Shown here: piece by piece, positions 61,141-64,000 of the stretch
Numbering within the stretch: the stretch's first letter is position 1
Layout of the letters: each line of letters opens with the position of its first letter
Assembly: GCF_004153545.1 (NCBI RefSeq)
Contig: NZ_SDVA01000008.1
Span: 62,001 to 126,000, forward strand
DNA length: 64,000 bases
Direction of reading: 5' to 3'
Source: Serinicoccus sediminis
GTDB lineage: Bacteria > Actinomycetota > Actinomycetes > Actinomycetales > Dermatophilaceae
Notes under the pieces: model-generated
Databases searched by the model: none
Told to the model about the DNA's origin: nothing
Seen by the model: the letters and a program-made list of their open reading frames with translations, nothing else
Translations under genes and position numbers: made by a program

Positions 61141-62127
61141 GTGCCCACCGACGAACCGACGCACTCCACCGAGCGCGCCGACGGACCCGAACCCGCCGAC
61201 CCGAGGGTGCTCGTGCTGTCCAACGCGGGCGCCGGCTCCTCCCAGGAGGAGGTGGTGAGGGAGGTGTGCCGCGAGCTCGACTCCTGCTCGGACGGCGGCC
61301 TCGAGGTCGTCACGCCCGGGGACGACGAGGAGTATGCCGCGGCCGTCGCCACCGCGGTCGGGCGCGACGTGGTCGTCATGGGTGGGGACGGCTCGGTGCA
61401 CCGCTTCCTGCAGGCGGTGCACGACCAGGACCTGCTGGGTCGCATCGGCGCCGTCGGGGTGGTGCCGCTCGGCACCGGCAACGACCTGGCGCGCGGCGCC
61501 GGCATCCCGCTGGACCCGCAGGAGGCGGCGCGGGTGGCGGTGGGCGGCGCCCGCACCCCGCGCGGCCTCCTGGTGGACGACGCCGGTGAGGTCGTCGTCA
61601 ATGTCGTGCACGCCGGGGTGGCGGCCGAGGCGACCGCGCACGCCAGCGAGGTCAAGGGCGTGCTGGGCAAGGCCGGCTACGCGTGGGGTGCGCTGCGCGC
61701 GGGGCTGACCTCCAAGGGCTGGCACCTGCAGGTGCTCGTCGACGGGGAGGCCATCGCCGAGGACGAGCGACCCGAGCTCATGGTGAGCCTGGCGCTGGGC
61801 AGCTCGGTGGGGGGCGGCACCCCCGTCGCGCCGCACGCGCGCGCCGACGACGGGACGGTGGAGGTCGTCGTGGCTCACGGCGTGTCGCCCCTGCAGCGGG
61901 TCAGCTTCGCGCTCGACCTGCGCAAGGGCAGGCACACCCGGCGCGAGGACGTCACCCTCACGTCGGGGCGGGAGGTCGTCGTCCGGGCCGAGCGTGAGGT
62001 GGACGCCTTCCGGATCAACACCGACGGCGAGGTCGAGGAGCAGCGGGTCACGGAGCGCTCCTGGCGGCTGCTGGACCAGGGCTGGGCCCTGCGCGTGCCG
62101 GAGGGGTCGAGAGGCGACCGGGGCTGA
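61141..62127 (+). CDS. Diacylglycerol/lipid kinase family protein
   Basis: The 328-residue protein belongs to the DagK/YegS/sphingosine-kinase family, which phosphorylates lipids at the cytoplasmic membrane face. RVLVLSNAGAGSSQEEVV opens the ATP-binding domain, GGDGSVHRFL supplies the nucleotide-binding loop, and VPLGTGNDLARGAGIP the family motif. The C-terminal beta domain ends with INTDGEVEEQRV, where the conserved DGE sits. The GTG at 61141 has GGCGAGGAG upstream. Likely substrates are diacylglycerol or a related lipid. Its stop is six bases before a 15-base tandem array. Confidence 0.9.
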   Translation: MPTDEPTHSTERADGPEPADPRVLVLSNAGAGSSQEEVVREVCRELDSCSDGGLEVVTPGDDEEYAAAVATAVGRDVVVMGGDGSVHRFLQAVHDQDLLGRIGAVGVVPLGTGNDLARGAGIPLDPQEAARVAVGGARTPRGLLVDDAGEVVVNVVHAGVAAEATAHASEVKGVLGKAGYAWGALRAGLTSKGWHLQVLVDGEAIAEDERPELMVSLALGSSVGGGTPVAPHARADDGTVEVVVAHGVSPLQRVSFALDLRKGRHTRREDVTLTSGREVVVRAEREVDAFRINTDGEVEEQRVTERSWRLLDQGWALRVPEGSRGDRG

Positions 62128-62133
62128 CGCGCC

Positions 62134-62178
62134 GACCCCTCGCGCGCAGACCCGTCGCGCGCGGACCCGCCCCGCGCG
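62134..62178. repeat. Three 15-base tandem units between convergent genes
   Basis: Units at 62134-62148, 62149-62163 and 62164-62178 start GACCC and end in GCGCGC-like sequence. They occupy nearly the entire gap between the lipid kinase stop (62127) and the reductase stop (62182). Confidence 0.75.
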
Positions 62179-62181
62179 GAC

Positions 62182-62913
62182 TCAGCTGCCCGGGACCGCC
62201 CGCGGCTCGGCATACCCGAAGAGCTCGCCGTCACCGAGCGCGTTGCGGTCGTTGCCGTAGGTCGGCAGGCCGCCGGCCTGGCGGAGCAGGTGCGCGGTGT
62301 GCATGAGGTTCCAGCTCATGATGGTGGCGTTGCGGCGGGTGAAGTCGTTGTCGAACCCGACTGGGCGCCCGCTGTCCTGCGGGTCGCCGTAGGAGGGGCC
62401 GGGCCCGATCTCGCCGAGCCAGCCGCAGTCCGCCTGGGGCGGGATGACCAGGCCGAGGTGCTGCATCGCGAAGAGCAGCGACATGGACGTGTGCTTGACG
62501 CCGTCCTCGTTGCCGGTGATGACGGCTCCGCCGACCTTGCCGTAGAAGATCGACTGCCCGCGGTCGTTGAGCATCCCGGACATGGCGTAGAGACGCTCGA
62601 CGACCCGGCGGCAGACCGACGACTCCTCGCCCAGCCACAGCGGCGTGCCGACGACGAGGATGTCGGCGGCCTCGACCCGCGGCCACAGCTCCGGCCAGGC
62701 GTCGTCGTCCCACCCGTGCTCGCGCATGTCCGGCTGCACGCCCGGCGCGATGCGGTGGTCGACCGCGTGGAGCCGGTCGACCTCGACCCCCGCGCCGGCC
62801 ATGAGGTGGTCGACGACGTCGAGCAGCCGGCCGGTGTGCGACGCCTCGGCGTCCGGGGTCAGCGAGCAGTTGACGAGCAGGGCGCGCAGACCCTCGTAGT
62901 TCGGTGTGTCCAT
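62182..62913 (-). CDS. Flavodoxin-fold NADPH-dependent FMN reductase family protein
   Basis: The 243-residue flavodoxin-fold protein shows LRALLVNCSLTPDAEASHTGRLLDVV, the FMN-phosphate loop; ADILVVGTPLWLGEESSVCRRVVERL; and GKVGGAVITGNEDGVKHTSMSLLFAMQHLGLVIPPQADCGWLGE, typical of NAD(P)H-dependent FMN reductases/quinone reductases. ATG 62913 is preceded by AGGAGG; the upstream extension is Arg/Pro-rich and unconserved. It probably reduces flavins or quinones in stress defence. Confidence 0.9.
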   Translation of the reverse strand: MDTPNYEGLRALLVNCSLTPDAEASHTGRLLDVVDHLMAGAGVEVDRLHAVDHRIAPGVQPDMREHGWDDDAWPELWPRVEAADILVVGTPLWLGEESSVCRRVVERLYAMSGMLNDRGQSIFYGKVGGAVITGNEDGVKHTSMSLLFAMQHLGLVIPPQADCGWLGEIGPGPSYGDPQDSGRPVGFDNDFTRRNATIMSWNLMHTAHLLRQAGGLPTYGNDRNALGDGELFGYAEPRAVPGS

Positions 62914-63109
62914 GGTGGTCCTCCTGGGCAGGGGCGGGGGTCGCCGGTCCAGCCTGCCACGCCCCACGACCGTCGCGCCGCGATCGTGGTGAGGGGGAGG
63001 TGCGTGGTGTCAGGCGGGTCACCCGGGGGTGTCCGGCAGGTCCGTGCCCCGTCGTGACCGAACCCCACGTAAGGTGTGCGGCACCCACGCTCTCAACGAG
63101 GAGACACGT
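62914..63109. other. Intergenic region between divergent reductase and M14 peptidase genes
   Basis: This region of 196 bases carries the promoters of both genes. TAAGGT at 63070-63075 is a possible -10 for the peptidase gene, and GAGGAG at about 63098-63103 is its ribosome-binding site. I see no clear operator or RNA structure. Confidence 0.4.
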
Positions 63110-64000
63110 ATGCCACACACCCCGATGTCCCGCCGATCCCTGCTCGGCTGGGGCAGCCTGGCCGCCCTGGGCGCGACCGTGACCGGCACCGGCGCAGCGC
63201 AGGCCGACGCGCAGTACCCGAACCCGGGCAACCAGACGCCGCTGGCGGCGATCCGCTCCTACGGCGACATGGTCACCCAGCTGCAGCGGCTGGAGAGCAC
63301 CAGCCGCTACCCCGTGACCGTGCGGACCCTGTCGGAGATCGGCACCGCCGAGTCGCTCAGCGAGCAGGGCCGCGAGCTGTATGTCGCGACCGTCGGGACG
63401 GGTGACACCCCGATCTGGGTGCAGGGCCGCATCCACGGCAACGAGCCCTACGGGCTGGACTCCACCATGACCGTGCTGAAGAACCTCGCGACGAGCGGCA
63501 AGCGGGAGTGGCAGCAGATCCGCGACGAGTTCACCGTCCACGTCATCCCCTGCTACAACCCGGACGGCTCGGAGGCCAACATCCGCGAGACCATCCTCTG
63601 GGACCGCGCGGCCGACGCGCCCCGGCTGGACGCGAACGGCAACCAGCAGCGGGTGGACCTCAACCGCGACTGGGCTCCGGACCGCTTCGTGGCCCGTGAG
63701 TCCCTCGCGTGGTACGAGTACTGGGCCATGGTGCAGCCGGCCTACGCCCTCGACATCCACCACCAGGGCCTCAAGACCGACCGGGAGACCGGCGACGCGA
63801 TCACCTTCTCGCTCGGGATCTCGCTGGCGCCCGGTGGCCCCACACTGCCCGGCATCGAGGGCGGGCTCTACGACGTGCAGACGCGGCAGATGCAGAGCCA
63901 CGTGTGGCTGGAGACCGAGCGCTACGGCTTCATCAGCACCGACAAGTACGACGTGGGGTACGGGACCGTCATCGACATCCGGGGTGGTGTGGTCTCGGCG
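63110..64000 (+). CDS. M14 zinc carboxypeptidase with Tat signal (3' end outside window)
   Basis: The frame is open to the window end, so 297 residues are visible. The N-terminus MSRRSLLGWGSLAALGATVTG is a twin-arginine signal, with a likely cut near AQADAQ. The M14 domain has the zinc ligands H109 and E112 in RIHGNEPYG and a likely third histidine in DIHHQG (H217/H218). IPCYNPDGSEANIR and VDLNRDWAPDRF are also typical. The catalytic glutamate would lie beyond the window. The enzyme should be exported folded and degrade peptides or cell-wall peptides outside the cell. ATG 63110 has GAGGAG upstream. Confidence 0.9.
   Translation, partial: MPHTPMSRRSLLGWGSLAALGATVTGTGAAQADAQYPNPGNQTPLAAIRSYGDMVTQLQRLESTSRYPVTVRTLSEIGTAESLSEQGRELYVATVGTGDTPIWVQGRIHGNEPYGLDSTMTVLKNLATSGKREWQQIRDEFTVHVIPCYNPDGSEANIRETILWDRAADAPRLDANGNQQRVDLNRDWAPDRFVARESLAWYEYWAMVQPAYALDIHHQGLKTDRETGDAITFSLGISLAPGGPTLPGIEGGLYDVQTRQMQSHVWLETERYGFISTDKYDVGYGTVIDIRGGVVSA

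Overview
The window is very GC-rich DNA (roughly 70 % or more by eye) from an actinobacterium. Supporting signs are strong GC bias at third codon positions, GTG starts, a mycobacterial-type LexA box, an F420-type PPOX-fold oxidoreductase, a mycothiol-type maleylpyruvate isomerase family protein and a DUF222-HNH protein. The gene content would suit a free-living member of the Intrasporangiaceae/Ornithinimicrobiaceae or a neighbouring family, but that placement is inference. About 48 protein genes fill the window. No non-coding stretch exceeds about 245 bases, and I found no RNA gene, CRISPR array, intact insertion sequence or prophage.

Layout. 1-3597: an NSS-family sodium symporter (cut by the window edge), aroQ, a DUF429 protein and an aldehyde dehydrogenase. 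3650-9377: a beta-glucoside/cellobiose operon (promoter with a palindromic LacI-type operator, lipoprotein, two permeases, GH1 beta-glucosidase, LacI-family regulator), laid out like cebEFG-bglC-cebR. 9410-12513: a TroA-like protein, an eukaryotic-type UTP-glucose-1-phosphate uridylyltransferase and a DUF1295 membrane protein. 12576-15952: an AglEFG-like sugar importer. 16176-21736: fused isobutyryl-CoA mutase IcmF followed by a GH3 glycosidase. 21759-29149: DEAD-box helicase with a Gly/Arg/Gln tail, alpha/beta hydrolase, SWIM-SNF2 ATPase, maleylpyruvate isomerase-like and VOC proteins. 29184-32231: a third sugar importer. 32409-33257: an L,D-transpeptidase. 33297-42428: an L-arabinose locus (araB-araD-araA, binding protein, ATPase, permease) with a divergent LacI-family regulator. 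42443-49472: an SGNH acyltransferase, a glutaryl-CoA dehydrogenase-like enzyme, a lone molybdopterin-binding hydroxylase subunit and an aldo/keto reductase. 49637-52660: DUF2236, LigT-like and photolyase-family genes. 52775-55960: an F420-type oxidoreductase and an SOS-boxed DUF222-HNH gene, followed by 25-bp tandem repeats. 56152-64000: a divergent pair of M20 peptidases, a DUF5671 membrane protein with a small partner, a diacylglycerol-kinase-like enzyme, a flavodoxin-fold reductase and a Tat-exported M14 carboxypeptidase (cut by the window edge).

Together the genes describe a plant-polysaccharide-scavenging heterotroph. Four sugar importers are present. Three of them lack an ATPase gene and probably share a distant MsiK-type ATPase. 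GH1 and GH3 enzymes have no signal peptide and should act on imported oligosaccharides inside the cell. The arabinose locus feeds the pentose phosphate pathway.

The observations most worth following are: the octamer GGTATGCC/GGCATACC, over-represented about tenfold and present in several reading frames and at start codons; a photolyase-family protein that keeps the bacterial (6-4) photolyase framework but lacks the cysteine block that binds its iron-sulfur cluster; many monocistronic genes with a -10-like hexamer exactly 6-7 bases before the start codon (leaderless architecture), including an interlocked divergent pair; and numerous short tandem arrays whose periods are multiples of three.
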